64,000 nucleotides of DNA from the NCBI GenBank assembly GCA_037974335.1, contig CM075760.1, positions 37,023,609 to 37,087,608 on the forward strand. The letters are read 5' to 3'. The position numbers and the translations under genes were made by a program. The notes under the pieces are model-generated. The model was not told the origin of the DNA. It made no database searches and worked only from the letters and a program-made list of their open reading frames with translations. Shown here piece after piece: positions 40,990-53,605 of this stretch (positions are counted from its first letter, which is position 1; each line of letters begins with the position of its first letter). Source of the stretch: Prionace glauca. Taxonomy: Eukaryota > Chordata > Chondrichthyes > Carcharhiniformes > Carcharhinidae.

Positions 40990-42960
40990 GGCTCCTAATT
41001 AAAGCGGGTCCGGCAGGCTGAAGGGCATTTGTTTCAATACAAAAAGTGTAACAGGTAAGGCTGATGGACTTGGAGCTTGGATTCGTTCTTGGAACTGTGA
41101 TGTTGCTGCTATTACAGAGACTTGGTTAAGGAAAGGAGAGGAATGACAGCTTAACGTACAAGGATGCCGATGATTCAAGCAGGATAGAAAATGATGTTAC
41201 AGGGGAGGGACATTTTCAAGACTGGTAAGGAGAATATTGCAGCAGTACTGCAGGAGGACTGCACCCAATGTAGTTCGCATGGCTTATACAGCGAGGCAGT
41301 ATGGGTAGAGTGCAGGAATAGGAAGAGTGTACTCACAAGATTCGGCATTTTCTATTGGCCTCCCAACAACTAGCGGGAGATTGAGAAAGAGATATGAATG
41401 AGAATTTGGCAAGATGCAAAAGTAACAGGGTTGTTGTGGTGGGAGAGTTAACTTCCTCAAAATTGACAGGGACTCATTTTGTGCTGAGTGTGTGGATGGG
41501 GCAGTGTTTGTAAGGAGCATCCTGGAGGGCTTCCCAAAACATTATAGAGATAGTCCAACTAGGGAAGCGGCTGAACTGGACCTGGAAATAGGGAATCAGC
41601 CTGGACAGGTGGTCGACATTTCAGTGGGGAGTAGTTGGGGAACAGAGACACAACTCAGTGAGTGTTAAGGTACGGACAGAGAAAGGTAAGTGTAATACTC
41701 AAGTGAAGACATTAAACTAGGGGATGACTAATTATAACAATATTAGGCAGAAACGGAAGAATGTAGATTGGGGCAAATCAACATCTGGCACGTGGGAGGC
41801 TTTCAAGTGCAAGTTGATAGGAATTCCGGACTGGCACATTCCAATGAGAATGAAGGGTAGGTATCGCAAATTTCGGGAACATTGTAAAATGAGAGAAATT
41901 ATGAGCCTCGTCAAAGTGGGAAAAAAAGTTTTTTTCTGTCCTAGGAAGACACAAAACAATTATGAAATACAAGGAAAGTAAAACGAAACTTAAGCAAAGA
42001 CTAAAGAGGGCGAAAAGTGGTCACGAGAATTAATTTGCCGCAGGATGGAAAAAAATCCGAAGGCGTTTTACACATATATAAAGGGCAAATGTTTAGCCAG
42101 GGAAGGGGTTGGCACACCCGAGGACAGGTGAGGGATTCTATGCGCGGATCCAGGGAAATGACGAGGTATTGAATACTTCACGTCAGTATTCACTAAAGAG
42201 AAGTACTTAGTGCATGATGAGTCCGGGAAAGGATGCACAAGTAGTTTGAGTCATGTTGAGATCAAAAAGGAGGAGATATTGGGGTTCTTGAGATACATTA
42301 AGGTAGATGAGTCCCCAGGGCCTAATGTGATATACCACAGAATAATGCGAGAGGCCAGGAGGAAATTGCTGGGGTCTTGAGAGAAATCTTTGTATCATCA
42401 CTGGCTATAGTGGAAGTATGAGGATTGGAGAATAGCCGATTTTTGTTTCGGAAGAATGGCAACAATAATCCAGGTAAGCACAGGCCAGTGAGTCAGTGGT
42501 CAGTGGTCAGGAAATTATTGAAGAAAATTCTTCGAGACAGGATTTAATCCCTCTTTGAAATAAGTGGATGTATTAGTGAAAGGCAACAAGCTTTTTTGAA
42601 GACCAGATCGTGTCTGACTAACGTGATCAAGTTTATTTTTTGAGGAAGTGACGAAGATGATTGATGATGGTAGAGCAGTGGATATTGTCTACGTGGACAC
42701 CAGTAAACCCTCTGACAAGGTCCCTCATGGCAGAGAGGGACAGAATTTGCAGTAAAATGAGATCAGAGGTGAGCTGTCTAGGTAGATGGAGAACTGGCTC
42801 AGTCATAGAAAACAGAATGTAGCTGTGCAAGTGTGCGTTTCGGAATGGAGTGTTGTGGCTCAGGGATCAGTTCTGGAACCTTTGTTGTTTGACATGGATA
42901 TATAAATGATTAGAAGGAAATTGGGGAATCAGCTTGGAGATAATCGACACGTTGGGGGAA
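40990..42960 (+). mobile_element. Old CR1-like LINE, endonuclease + RT, strongly decayed
   Basis: Pieces in order: CDVAAITETWLRKGEE (41095-41140), an R.G.I-YWPPNN-like endonuclease block (41340-41370), a DPGNSAWTGGRHFS-like target-site region, and a VDWGKSTSGTWEAFK linker (41759-41805). Next come DESPGPNVIYHRIM (42306-42345), a KRQQAFLKTRSCLT-like block (42580-42620), VDTSKPSDKVPHG (42690-42730) and a final piece near 42870. It carries many stops and shifts. Confidence 0.75.
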
Positions 42961-42974
42961 AGGTTGGAAAGCAG

Positions 42975-43052
42975 AGGATTGAATGGCGGGGCAGGCTCGA
43001 AGGGCCAGATGGCCTACTCCTGCTCCTATTTCTTATGTTCTTATGTTCTTAT
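42975..43052 (+). mobile_element. CR1 LINE family A tail
   Basis: Only the last 78 bases remain: 'gaatggcggggcaggctcga', 'gatggcctactcctgctcc' and tail repeats (ttcttatg) x3. It is a severely 5'-truncated insertion into the older LINE. Confidence 0.9.
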
Positions 43053-43249
43053 GATTTCAGGTAAATAGTGACAGGGCAAAAAGAACTAATTGGTTGAATG
43101 GACGAGTAATTTGCATATTTAAATTTATTGCAGAGAAAAGTTACATGATCAGTTTTGTTCAACAGAATGTGGAGAAAAAAATGGAAATGATGAAAAGTGA
43201 ATATAGACGCCGAGGGACTTGAGTGAATATGTGTATAAATCATTCATGA
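43053..43249. other. Unassigned spacer
   Basis: AT-rich and possibly decayed LINE; not assignable. Confidence 0.3.
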
Positions 43250-43830
43250 TGCAAGACAGGTTGAGACAGCTGCAAACAAAAAAAAGTGAATAGTTTTTGT
43301 CTATTGGGGAAAAGAATACAGAAGCAAGGAAGTTGTGCTAAATTTGTAGAAAACACTTGGAAAATCGTCAACCAAAAATTCGGTCCAATTTTCGGCACCG
43401 AACTCAGGCAGAATGTAAAGTCAATAGGCTGGATGGAAAGGAAAACACGAGAATAAGTCCAGAGATCAGAAAGTTCAGTGACGAAAATATTTTGGAGAAG
43501 TTCGGACTAATTTCCTTGACAGGAAGTTGCTGATGTGACTTTAACAAGGCATTCAAAATCCTGAGGGGTCTTGACAGAGTCGATAGAGAGAAACTGTTCA
43601 ATGGCAGAAGGATCTTGACACAGAGGGAGCAGGTTGAAGTAAATTGATGGAAAAAACATGGAGACATCAGGAAAAACATTTTCAGACAGTGAGTGATCCA
43701 GATCAGGAATGTGCTGTTTGAGAGTGTGGTGCAGGCAGCGCCAATTAATGGGTTCAAAATGGGATTGGATAATTGTCTGAAAATGAACAAAATGCTAGAC
43801 TGTGGGGTACAGAGTGTTCTTGGATGAATT
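43250..43830 (+). mobile_element. Decayed CR1-like LINE C-terminal part
   Basis: An FKILRGLDRVDREKLFN-like block (43550-43600) and 'gtgtggtgcaggcagcgcc' (43720) correspond to the ORF2 C-terminus. It probably belongs to the element at 40990-42960, continued after the tail insertion. Confidence 0.6.
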
Positions 43831-44309
43831 GCTCCTTTCGAGGGCCAACACACACATGACGCTTCAAAATGGCCTTCTTCTCTGCTGTAAGTACTTTATC
43901 AATGTTGAAAGGGTGACAGTGGCAGAGTGGTAATATCTCTGTGAGGGTAGGCCAATTTCTCAAGATAAATATTCAAGTCCAACTACAACAGCCTTCAAAA
44001 TGCAATTACAATTTTGAATGTAAAGGTCATTTCCGTGATTGCGGCCATGACCTGAAATATATCAGATTCTTTAATGCCCTACAGAAAATAAAACTTTCCA
44101 TCTTTTCTCAGTTTAGTCCAGAGGTGACTCTAGGCGCACACGTCCTTGGCTATTACGTGCCTATTATGATGGTCTAGAAAACCAGTAAATTCAATGTATT
44201 AGCGATTGTTAATATATGCTGGCCTTACCAGCTGGACATTCAGCCCATGAAAGAATGAGAAACAGCAATTAAAATCAGCATTTCACAACTCCTGCAATAG
44301 CAAAGCTTG
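43831..44309. other. No gene recognised
   Basis: Possibly a degraded SINE head near 43908-43950 ('gtgacagtggcagagtgg'). The rest is unassigned. Confidence 0.35.
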
Positions 44310-44700
44310 TCCAGGAGATGGCAGCGAAACGGCACTTTTTGGCACGACAATATGCAGAAGATCGTCTCCGTTATTTCTGTAATAGACTCAGTCTTTGCCC
44401 ATCCTAAACGTGACCCAGTTTATATGACACGAAATCATATTTCTGATTATATGACAATAATCTCAGTTGATTCTGTACTCAGCAAAATCCCAGTTGTTTG
44501 AGAATGGCATGTCTCTGTTTATATGAGAAAACACCACGGTGGTTAGAGGGTGTTAGATACTGTATACACCCTCTCAGTAATGGCTGAACTGGGCCCAGTC
44601 TGCATCTATATTAGTACAGGTGCTGTATTGATATCTGGTGTATTCGGCCCTGTCTCAATATTACCGCACGAAACCAGTCTCTCGATTATATTGCAATAGA
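44310..44700. repeat. Degenerate repeats of about 28 bp
   Basis: Units such as 'gacccagtttatatgacac', 'aatcccagttgtttgagaat' and 'ctgggcccagtctgcatct' recur at about 28-base spacing. They resemble units at 45278-46060, 50060-53605 and 56500-56671. Confidence 0.5.
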
Positions 44701-44706
44701 TAGTAT

Positions 44707-44880
44707 TAGTTGGATTAACCATGCAAAATTGCCCGTTCTTTTCCCTCAGAATATGTGGAATAGCCATGGTAAATGTGTGGGGCTAATGGGGATAGGGCAG
44801 AGGGGAGGACCTGGGGTGGGATGCAGACTCAGTGGGCCAGATAGCCTTTCTTCTGAACTGTAGAAATTTTATGGTTTTAT
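44707..44880 (+). mobile_element. SINE type 1, 3' half
   Basis: The sequence 'catgcaaaattgcccgttc', 'ggtaaatgtgtggggctaat', 'gcagactcagtgggccagat' and 'ctgtagaaattttatgg' follows the 3' half. Confidence 0.82.
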
Positions 44881-45277
44881 GTCCAACAAATACCATAAAC
44901 ATTTGCGTGCTTACTTATTTTAAGTATTCTATTTTCTAATAAACCCCTTTGGAGAAATAATCTTTTTTAGCAATTCCCCTTCAGTTTTCCCAGTGATAAC
45001 CTTCAGCCCACTCTGTCTTCCATGAGTGCATGAAAACACCAAGCAGTTTATGTGTTTCAACTGAAGAACGTTTAATATGTAATTATTTACTGACAACCCT
45101 TCTGTTGTGTGCTCTTGCACATAAAATTATTGCAGCCTCACTATTTTGTTCCCGGTGATGACTTATCTGTCTTCAGAGATCTGTTGGTAAATGGATAAAT
45201 CACGTTTCGAATGACGGGGAGATTATGAAAATTGTCCTTCTCAGTGTCTCATTAAACTTCCAGATATAGGACTCAAT
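44881..45277. other. No gene recognised
   Basis: AT-rich spacer. Confidence 0.35.
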
Positions 45278-46060
45278 TCTCAGACTGGAACCTGAGAATT
45301 AGAATTAGAATCAGAACATACAATGTGAATGACTGGCCCCAGTGCATCACTGACAGAGACAGCTGGGCCCGGAGTCAGACTGGGACCTGAGAATTAGAAC
45401 ATTACAATGTGAATGACTGGCCCCAGTGCATCACTGACAGAGACAGCTGGGCCCGGAGTCAGACTGGGACCTGAGAATTAGAACATTACAATGTGAATGA
45501 CTGGCCCCAGTGTATCACTAACAGAGACAGTTGGGCCCAGAGTCAGACTGGAACCTGAGAATTAGAGCATTACAATGTGAATGACTGGCCCCAGTGTATC
45601 ACTGACAGAGATAGCTGGGCCCGGAGTCAGACTAGGACCTGAGAATTAAAACATTACAATGTGAATGACTAGCCCCAGTGTATCACTGACAGAGACATCT
45701 GGGCCAGGAGTCAGACTGGGACCTGAGAATTAGAACATTACAATGTGAATGACTGGCTCCAGTGTATCACTAACAGAGACAGCTGGACCCAGAGTCAGAC
45801 TGGAACCTGAGAATTAGAACATTACAATGTGAATGACTGGCCCCAGTGTATCACTACAGAGAGAGCTAGGCCCGGAGTCAGACTGGGACCTGAGAATTAG
45901 AACATTACAATGTGAATGACTGGCCCCAGTGTATCACTGACAGAGACAGCTGGGCCCGGAGTCAGACTGGGACCTGAGAATTAGAACATTACAATGTGAA
46001 TGACTGGCCCCAGTGTATCACTGACAGAGACAGCTGGGCCCGGAGTCAGACTGGAACCTG
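45278..46060. repeat. 84 bp tandem array, about 9 units
   Basis: The unit is cagactgggacctgagaatt, agaacattacaatgtgaatg, actggccccagtgtatcact, gacagagacagctgggcccg, gagt (84 bases). Units differ at a few positions. An isolated partial unit follows at 46168-46197. The period is three times 28. Confidence 0.95.
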
Positions 46061-46544
46061 ATATAAGGAAGGAATCATTTCTGGGGCCTGAGAGCAGGTT
46101 TCTTCGTCATGAGGAGTGAGGCAGGGGTTTGTGTGGCAAACACGGATTGGAAACCTTGCCACAACCAGACATTACAATGTGAATGACTGGCTCCAGCAGT
46201 GACTGACTCCACCTGACTGAGACTTGTATTCACAAGGACGGACAGTCAAGGCGGACTCCATACATTTCTGTTATCTGAGGTACCGATGGCGAATCTATCG
46301 GAGGAACAGAAAATAATCTCTTCCTTCTCATTTTTACAAGCAGTTTCACATTTACAGACAGAATTAGCACACGTGAGGTCTGAAACAACTAAGTATGAAA
46401 CGCTCATCGGAGGGAGAAAAACAGTGCAATAAATGTTAAGGATTATTGTGCTTTTTCTAAAATAAAGTTCGATCCGATGCTAATCTGTTTCAAAGTGATG
46501 TTTTTTAAATAGAATGGACTTTCGGAATGGTTCCTGGCAATTAC
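46061..46544. other. No gene recognised
   Basis: Spacer with one stray 84 bp-array piece. No coding signal. Confidence 0.4.
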
Positions 46545-46798
46545 ACACACACAAAAACACACACACATTCACACACACAAACACACACACACACAAAAAC
46601 ACTCACACACAGACACACACACACAACACACACAAACACACATAGACACACAAGCACCCACACACAAACAAACACACACACACACACAACACACACAGAC
46701 AATCACAAACACAAACACACACACAAACAACACACAAACACACACAGACACACACAGACACACACAAACACACACAGACACACTCACACAACACACAG
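46545..46798. repeat. Imperfect (CA)n microsatellite
   Basis: About 250 bases of cacaca with regular aaac, agac and cacc interruptions. Open frames over it (up to 132 codons) are artefacts. Confidence 0.95.
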
Positions 46799-48335
46799 GT
46801 TCTGTCAAAAGATAAGATTAGCACAAGACGACAGTTGTATAAATATTCCATTTTATTCCGTTTTAATGAAGGACAGGGGAGAGACACAAAAAGGATGCTG
46901 GGACACTGATATCGATGAACCTTAAAATGCTCCCATTCTCGAGAATCCTTCAAAAGTTCATCCCATGAAGGAGATATCGAATTTATTTTCCAAAGTTTCT
47001 GTGAAATCTAATTCCATCACCCTTCCAAGCTGTTCATTCCAATTCATCACAACTCTGGTGTAAAAGTAAACACTTATCTTTCTGTCTCGCTGCTCAATAA
47101 AATAAATTTGTGCCCATTGGTTGCTGACCGTCCCCCAGTTGAAAGATTCTCTCTTTAATTAACCCAATCACAACTTCATCATTACGAACACTAATAAATG
47201 TGTTGAAAAGACTGGCAAGGAGATAGAGACAGCGGGAGAGTTAGGAGAAAGCAAACCGGGGGGGCTGACAGATAAAAGCTGAGGAACAAAAGTAAATAGC
47301 AGGTGGAGAGTAAATGATCAAACAATGAAAGATAACAGCTATCATTCCCTCCCTTCACAGATCCCGGGGGAGTTCAGTGACTGATTCACTGACCATCCAG
47401 TTATGTCCGGGAATGGAAACTCTGAACAGGTCACATCAGACTCATTTGTAAATGTCACCACAATGTGACCTGTCTGACTCTGCCCTGACTCTGTGGGCAG
47501 ATATAAGCCGCACTGACAGATGTTCTCACCAGATTGTGGTCTCTGGATTTATTTTCTGCTCGGAAGTGAGATGTGCGGTTTGGAACCGGCAGCAGAGAAA
47601 CAGGAAGTTGTGTTACCTGAGAATGAAACAACCGGGGCCAGTTTGATGTTATCACCGTGAACAGTCTTCCTGCCTGTGAGGGTGAGCTCACTCTGAAAGC
47701 ATCAAGTACAGTCACACAGATTGCTGCCGGTCTCAGCATTACAGTCACCCCCATTCCCATATTAATGAATCAAGAAAATGGCCATAGTTGGGGTTTAAAC
47801 AGATTAATTGAAGGGAAGATAGACTGAGGGTTACCATTGAGGGAAAAGAGGAAATATTAAAGCAACATTTTTTATCCGTAGAGACATTTCGAAATAGAAA
47901 GTTTAAGTGTGCTGGGTGTTGTGTGTGAAAAATAGAGGAGAGAGGTTAATTGAGTGAAATGGTTAAGTTCCTACAATGAATTTACCTCTGCTGAGATTTT
48001 TGTGCTTTATCTTTTCAGTCACAAGGTGCCTTAAGGAAGAAGAAAGAAATAGTCTCGGAGTTAGATCCGTCTCCTGGGAACCTGTGTGAGTTAATGGAGA
48101 CTGAGAGAGAGGAGAGAGGTTATCTGATTTAGGTTCAGTGTGAGACAGAGAAAGAGAGAAGTTCAGTGAATCATTTGAAAGATGCATTGCCTTGGCAGCG
48201 GAATGACCAGCTGTACATCACATTCAAGAGCGTCCAGGGCCATTCATTAACTTTATTTATTGACTGAGACAGAGAATGTGCAATAAATACTGAATAAATT
48301 ACAATATAATGCTTAAAATTAATAGCAATTATTTA
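46799..48335. other. No gene recognised
   Basis: About 1.5 kb of unique-looking sequence. No domain, tRNA or known repeat was identified in either strand. It is one of the longer repeat-poor stretches here. Confidence 0.4.
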
Positions 48336-48339
48336 CACA

Positions 48340-48525
48340 GTAATTAGCACTGGTACCTCACACTGTTAGGGACACAGGTTTCATTTAAGCCTTGTGTAAC
48401 TGTGTGGTGTTTGCATATTCACTCTGTGTGTGCGTGGGTTTCCTCCAGGTTTACTGCTTTCTTCCTACAGTCCAAAGATGTACAGCTTAGTTGGAGTGGC
48501 CATGTTGAATTGTCCTTTAGTGTCC
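48340..48525 (+). mobile_element. SINE type 1, diverged
   Basis: The sequence 'ttagcactggtacctcacac', 'gtgcgtgggtttcctccagg', 'cttcctacagtccaaagatg' and 'gaattgtcctttagtgtcc' is in the expected order. Confidence 0.8.
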
Positions 48526-48879
48526 ATTTGCAGTGCAATGTGGCATACATTCATTCTGTTCCTCAATCTCGTTTGAACAAGAGGATGTTACAAGTTTCAT
48601 CCCAAACTTTCAATAAAATATTCCAGGAAATGCGAGAGCAATTAAATATGATGAACAACTCCCAGTAATTATTAACGAGATGAAACACATGCTTCGAACC
48701 CCATTACATTTTTAAAGCTAATTTCCATCTTTTCATCTCGTTCTCTCCTTTTTGTTCCAACTGTCAAACGCATTTTATAGAAAACCAGTTACTGAGACAG
48801 TGTTGGCTTTATTACTCGTGTCCAATATAACACAAAGTAAGGCACGGATGTGGTCAGTAGTGCATGACACAGAGCCTAA
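48526..48879. other. No gene recognised
   Basis: Spacer upstream of the family A LINE. Confidence 0.35.
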
Positions 48880-50046
48880 CAAGAGGTTATTGCAGAAGGT
48901 CAGGGGACATGGAGTTGGGGGTCGGGTGTTAGCGTGGATAGAGGATTGGTTGTCAAATAGGAGGCAGCGAGTGGGGGTCAATGGATGCTATTCGGATTGG
49001 CGGTTGGTGACTAGTGGGGTGCCCCAGGGATCGGTGCTGGGGCCTCAGCTATTTACCATTTATATAGATGATCTGGAGGAGGGAACCGAGTGCAGGGTGT
49101 CGACATTTGCTGATGACACCAAGACTGGGGGAAAGGCAAACTGTGCGGAGGGTGTGGAGAGTCTGCAGAAGGATCCAGATAGGCTGGGCGAATGGGCCAG
49201 GAAATGGCAAATGGAATTTAATGTTGGCAAGTGTGAGGTGGTCCACTTTGGTAGGAGGAATGGTAGGAAGGACTATTACTTACGGGGCGAAAAACTGCAG
49301 CAGGCGACGGTGCAGAGGGACCTCGGGGACCTTGTGCATGAGTCGCAAAAACCCAGCTTGCAGGTGCAGCAGGTGGTCAGGAAGGCGAATGGGATGCTGG
49401 CCTTCATAGCGAGGGGGATTGAATATAAAAGTAGGGAGATCTTGCTACAGCTGTATAGGGCATTGGTGAGGCCGCAGCTGGAGTACTGTGTGCAGATTTG
49501 GGCGCCGCACCTGCGCAAGGATATTTAGGCCCTGGAGGGAGTGCAAAGTAGATTTACTCGGCTGATACCGGAGTTGAGGGAATTGAGCTATGAGGAGAGG
49601 CTGAATAAACTAGGCTTGTACTCGTTAGAGTTTAGAAGAATGAGGGGAGATCTCATTGAGACGTATAAGATGATGAATGGGATGGATAGGATAGAGGTGG
49701 AGAGACTCTTCCCGCTCAAAAAAGACAGTAGGACTAGGGGGCACAGCCTCAAGATAAAGGGGGGGGGGGCGGTTTAGAACAGAGTTGAGGAGGAACTTCT
49801 TCACTCAAAGGGTGGTGAATCTCTGGAATTCTCTGCCCGTTGAAGTGGTGGAGGCTGCCTCGCTAAATACTTTTAAGAAACGGGTTGATGGGTTTTTGAT
49901 AAGAGAAGGGATTAAGGGTTATGGGGAGAGGGCAGGAAGGTGGAGCTGAGTCACGACAGATCAGTCATGACCTTATTGAATGGCGGGGCAGGCTCGAAGG
50001 GCCAGATGGCCTACTCCTGCTCCTATTTCTTATGTTCTTATGTTCT
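48880..50046 (+). mobile_element. CR1 LINE family A, 5' truncated
   Basis: The frame from RT domain 3 ([20 protein letters not shown]) passes [21 protein letters not shown] and LEYCVQIWAPHLRKDI, then meets a stop (atatttag at 49523-49529). A second frame runs to a G-run shift near 49759. The tail of ttcttatg repeats lies at 50028-50046. Few changes relative to the copy at 61005 point to a recent insertion. Confidence 0.93.
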
Positions 50047-50059
50047 AACACAATCATAT

Positions 50060-50191
50060 CTGAGATGGAGCCTAATGTCACAGAAATGGCCTCTTGGCTG
50101 AACAAAAACTCAGAAATGACGATTGGTAGCAATTATCACGGCATGTCATCATATAATAATAAATGGAATGTTGTGTTATGTAATATAAACA
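50060..50191. repeat. Degenerate 28 bp-type repeat, left of a LINE insertion
   Basis: Resumes at 51644; see 52670-53605. The text 'taatataaacaaatattg' at its right end matches 'caatgtaaacaaatatgag' at 52975-52993. Confidence 0.45.
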
Positions 50192-51643
50192 AATATTGTT
50201 TAAGAAGGGTGCCAGGCAAAAGGCGGGGAATTATAGGCCGGTTAGTTTAACGTCTGTGGTAGATAAAATGTTAGAATCCGTCATTAAGGAGGAAATAGCG
50301 AAGCATCTTGAGGGGAATTCCTTGATAGGGCGGACGCAACACGGTTTCATTAAAGGGAAGTCGTGTCTGACAAATTTACTGGAGTTCTATGAGGATGTGT
50401 CTAGGGCAGTGGATAGAGGAGAGCCGGTGGATGTGGTCTTTCTGGATTTTCAGAAGGCGTTTGACAAGGTACCTCACAAGAGGTTATTGCAGAAGGTCAG
50501 GGGACATGGAGTTGGGGGTACGGTGTTAGCGTGGATAGAGGATTGGTTGTCAAATAGGAGGCAGAGAGTGGGGGTCAATGGATGCTATTCGGGTTGGCGG
50601 TTGGTGACTAGTGGGGTGCCCCAGGGATCGGTGCTGGGGCCTCAGCTATTTACCATTTATATAGATGATCTGGAGGAGGGAACCGAGTGCAGGGTGTCGA
50701 AATTTGCTGATGACACCAAGATTGAGGGAAAGGCAAATTGTGCGGAGGGTGTGGAGAGTCTGCAGAAGGATCTAGATAGGCTGGGCGAATGGGCCAGGAA
50801 ATAGCAAATGGAATTTAATGTTGGCAAGTGTGAGGTGGTCCACTTTGGTAGGAGGAATGGTAGGAAGGACTATTACTTACGTGGCGAAAAACTACAGCAG
50901 GCGAAGGTGCAGAGGGACCTCGGGGTTCTTGTGCATGAGTCGCAAAAACCCAGCTTGCAGGTGCAGCAGCTGGTCAGGAAGGCGAATGGGATGCTGGCCT
51001 TCATAGCGAGGGGGATTGAATATAAAAGTAGGGAGGTCTTGCTGCAGCTGTATAGGGCATTGGTGAGGCCGCAGCTGGAGTACTGTGTGCAGTTTTGGGC
51101 GCCGCACCTGCGCAAGGATATTTTGGCCCTGGAGGGAGTGCAGAGGAGGTTTACTAGGCTGATACCGGAGTTGAGGGGATTGAGCTATGAGGAGAGGCTG
51201 AATAAACTAGGCTTGTACTCGTTAGAGTTTAGAAGAATGAGGGGAGATCTCATTGAGACGTATAAGATGATGAATGGGATGGATAGGATAGAGGTGGAGA
51301 GACTCTTCCCGCTCAAAAAAGACAGTAGGACTAGGGGGCACAGCCTCAAGATAAAGGGGAGGCGGTTTAGAACAGAGTTGAGGAGGAACTTCGACACTCA
51401 AAGGGTGGTGAATCTCTGGAATTCTGTGCCCGTTGAAGTGGTGGAGGCTGCCTCGCTAAATATTTTTAAGAAACGAGTTGATGGGTTTTTGATAAGAGAA
51501 GGGATTAAGGGTTATGGGGAGAGGGCGGGAAGGTGGAGCTGAGCCACGACAGATCAGCCATGATCTTATTGAATGGCGGGGCAAGCTCGAAGGGCCAGAT
51601 GGCCTACTCCTGCCCCTATTTCTGATGTTCTTATGTTCTTATA
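50192..51643 (+). mobile_element. CR1 LINE family A, 5' truncated, nearly open
   Basis: It starts at [20 protein letters not shown]. The reading frame is continuous from 50196 to 51542 except for one TAG at 50805 in place of the TGG of the ARKWQMEFNV motif. FADDTKIEG and the C-terminal FDTQRVVNLWNSVPVEV are kept, and the tail is ttcttatg repeats. It is young. An empty counterpart of the insertion site may be seen at about 52985. Confidence 0.95.
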
Positions 51644-51736
51644 AGATCTATTGCAATAATGATTCAAATGAGTCGCATGCAGTAAATAAAGATACAAGGC
51701 CCAGTGTCTTGCTGTACATGTCTACAACAAATGTAT
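51644..51736. repeat. Degenerate 28 bp-type repeat, right of a LINE insertion
   Basis: The text 'gatctattgcaataatgatt' and 'gtaaataaagatacaaggcc' matches 52993-53047. Confidence 0.45.
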
Positions 51737-51882
51737 GTGCGAGAGAGAGGGAGAGACAGAGAGAGAGGGAGGCAGGGGCAGAGGCGGGGGGAGAGAGAGA
51801 GACAGAGAGAGAGCGAGAGAGAGAGGGAGGCAGGGGCCGAGGCGGTGGGAGAGAGAAAGACAGAGAGAGGGAGAGAGCCGTA
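51737..51882. repeat. (GA)-rich simple repeat, two 70 bp-type units
   Basis: Purine-rich with an internal duplication 'gggaggcaggggc.gaggcgg' at 51766-51790 and 51825-51848. Confidence 0.85.
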
Positions 51883-52669
51883 AACCATTCCACTTATGAT
51901 GAATAATCCACTGAGTGTTTCTCGCATTTTCTGTTCGGATCTCGGGCACCCACAGCATCTTGCTTTTGACCAACGAGATATTTGAACAGGTGACTGAAAG
52001 GATGGCCAATACAGGGACAGTTTTATGGATTGACTGAGACGAGAAAAGTGAAGTCAGGAGATTTAGGGAGGGAATTACAAAGCTTAGGCATAGGCAGGTG
52101 AAGACATCCGAAAGTGAAAAATAATTTCGAAGGTAACAATACAAATTACAGAATATACATATATATATATTCAAACATAACCTAACTGTCAACACTCGTT
52201 CTGCGGCGATTTCGTTTTATTTATCTCTGAAACAGATAAGTAATTAATGAGTGGTTAGATATTTAGCCTGTGGGAGGCCATCTGGCGATATTGCGAGTAC
52301 AGAATTCTGTCTCACACTGTCACTGAATCTGTTGAGCCCTATAAATAAGACAGGTCAATCTTTATCTCTAAAGTCTGTGTCAAATTGACACAGTGCAGTG
52401 CAATATTCAACTAATAAAATGTATCACAACGGTGGTTGTTTGAAGATATTGTAATGAGCACTGTACGATTATTCAGATATTGACCTGTCCCCGAACATCA
52501 GTGAATCACTGAGAAATTGTTCAAACTGAATATTACTCACACAATAACAGAGCAATTAGATATTTCTCGCAGCTACTTATCGAAATTAGTAAAGCTGAAA
52601 CTTACTGCTCCAATCAAGAATGATTAGTGTCAGACAGGCACACCCATATTATATCGGAATTGATAATAT
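51883..52669. other. No gene recognised
   Basis: AT-rich spacer with a short (TA)n near 52155. Confidence 0.4.
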
Positions 52670-53605
52670 CTCGGCAGGCAACATATTCATGGTCGTATGT
52701 TAGATTAACAGAGACAGATGTTGGTGTCATTCAAAGAGACAAATCCCGTGTAATATAAAAAAGAGATGAGATTTGATGAAATATGAACAGATCCGTGGTC
52801 TCCTGTCGTATTAATTGAGATGATCTAATGCAGCACAAATAGAGAGATGGCCGAGGGTGGCATAACGAGAGAAATAACCGAATGTAGTGTAAAAAGAGAC
52901 AAGAACTATTGTCATATAATTAAAGACTGGCTCTGGTACAACGCAAATAGAATAAATAAAGCGGCATTTTATGCAATGTAAACAAATATGAGATCTGTTG
53001 CAATAATGATTCAAGTGAGTCAAACTCAGTACATAAAGAGACATATCCTAGTGCATTGTAATCAATCTTCTGTATACTGCCCTCTTGCCAGTGAGTAACA
53101 GTCTCTTTCTAATCAGTAAAACATTCCCATTCATCACTTTGAGCGTCTGTATTAAATCTCCCATACACTGTTCAGTTCTAAGGGAACCAAACCAAGTGTT
53201 CACCTGTTCTGATAGTGCAGCTTATACATGATTAACGTCAAGCCCGATATGACCTTCTCTACCTCACCTATTCCCCCTTGTCATTTCATGAATTGATGGA
53301 ACTTTTACATGGATTCCCATGAATCATTGTCATTCTGTCAGAATAAAACTGAAGGCCAGGAGAAGACTTGCTTCTGACAGTTAAATGCGAGACAACATAT
53401 ACATGGTCATGTGTTGAATTAGCAGAGATGTATGTAAATATACAAATCCTGTGTAATATAACCAGGGATGGGATCAGATGTAATAGGATTAGATCCGTGA
53501 TCTACTCTAGTACTAATAGAGAGGAACTAATGTCTCATAAATAGAGAGATGGCTCAGTGTACATAACTGGAGAAATAACCTAATGTAGCATAAATTAATT
53601 TGTAA
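52670..53605. repeat. Degenerate tandem repeat, about 26-29 bp period
   Basis: Successive units start with 'agaga' or 'agaca' at 26-30 base steps, for example agagacaaatcccgtgtaat, agagatgagatttgatgaaa, agagatggccgagggtggca, agaaataaccgaatgtagtg and agacaagaactattgtcata. Two larger segments (52680-52870 and 53395-53590) repeat the same order of units, so a longer duplication overlies the short period. Confidence 0.6.

Noticed and set aside
43404-43853. 149-codon minus-strand frame
   Set aside because: It is antisense to a decayed LINE C-terminal part and has no recognisable domain.
45278-46060. Regular array considered as CRISPR
   Set aside because: Units are contiguous 84 bp repeats without unique spacers, and the setting is a vertebrate genome.
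46527-46953. Thr/His-rich and Cys/Val-rich frames
   Set aside because: Translation of an imperfect CA repeat.
49276-49518. Repeated 80-codon antisense frames in family A LINEs (also 50873-51115 and 61916-62158)
   Set aside because: They recur only because the LINE copies are similar. They are shadows of ORF2 on the opposite strand.
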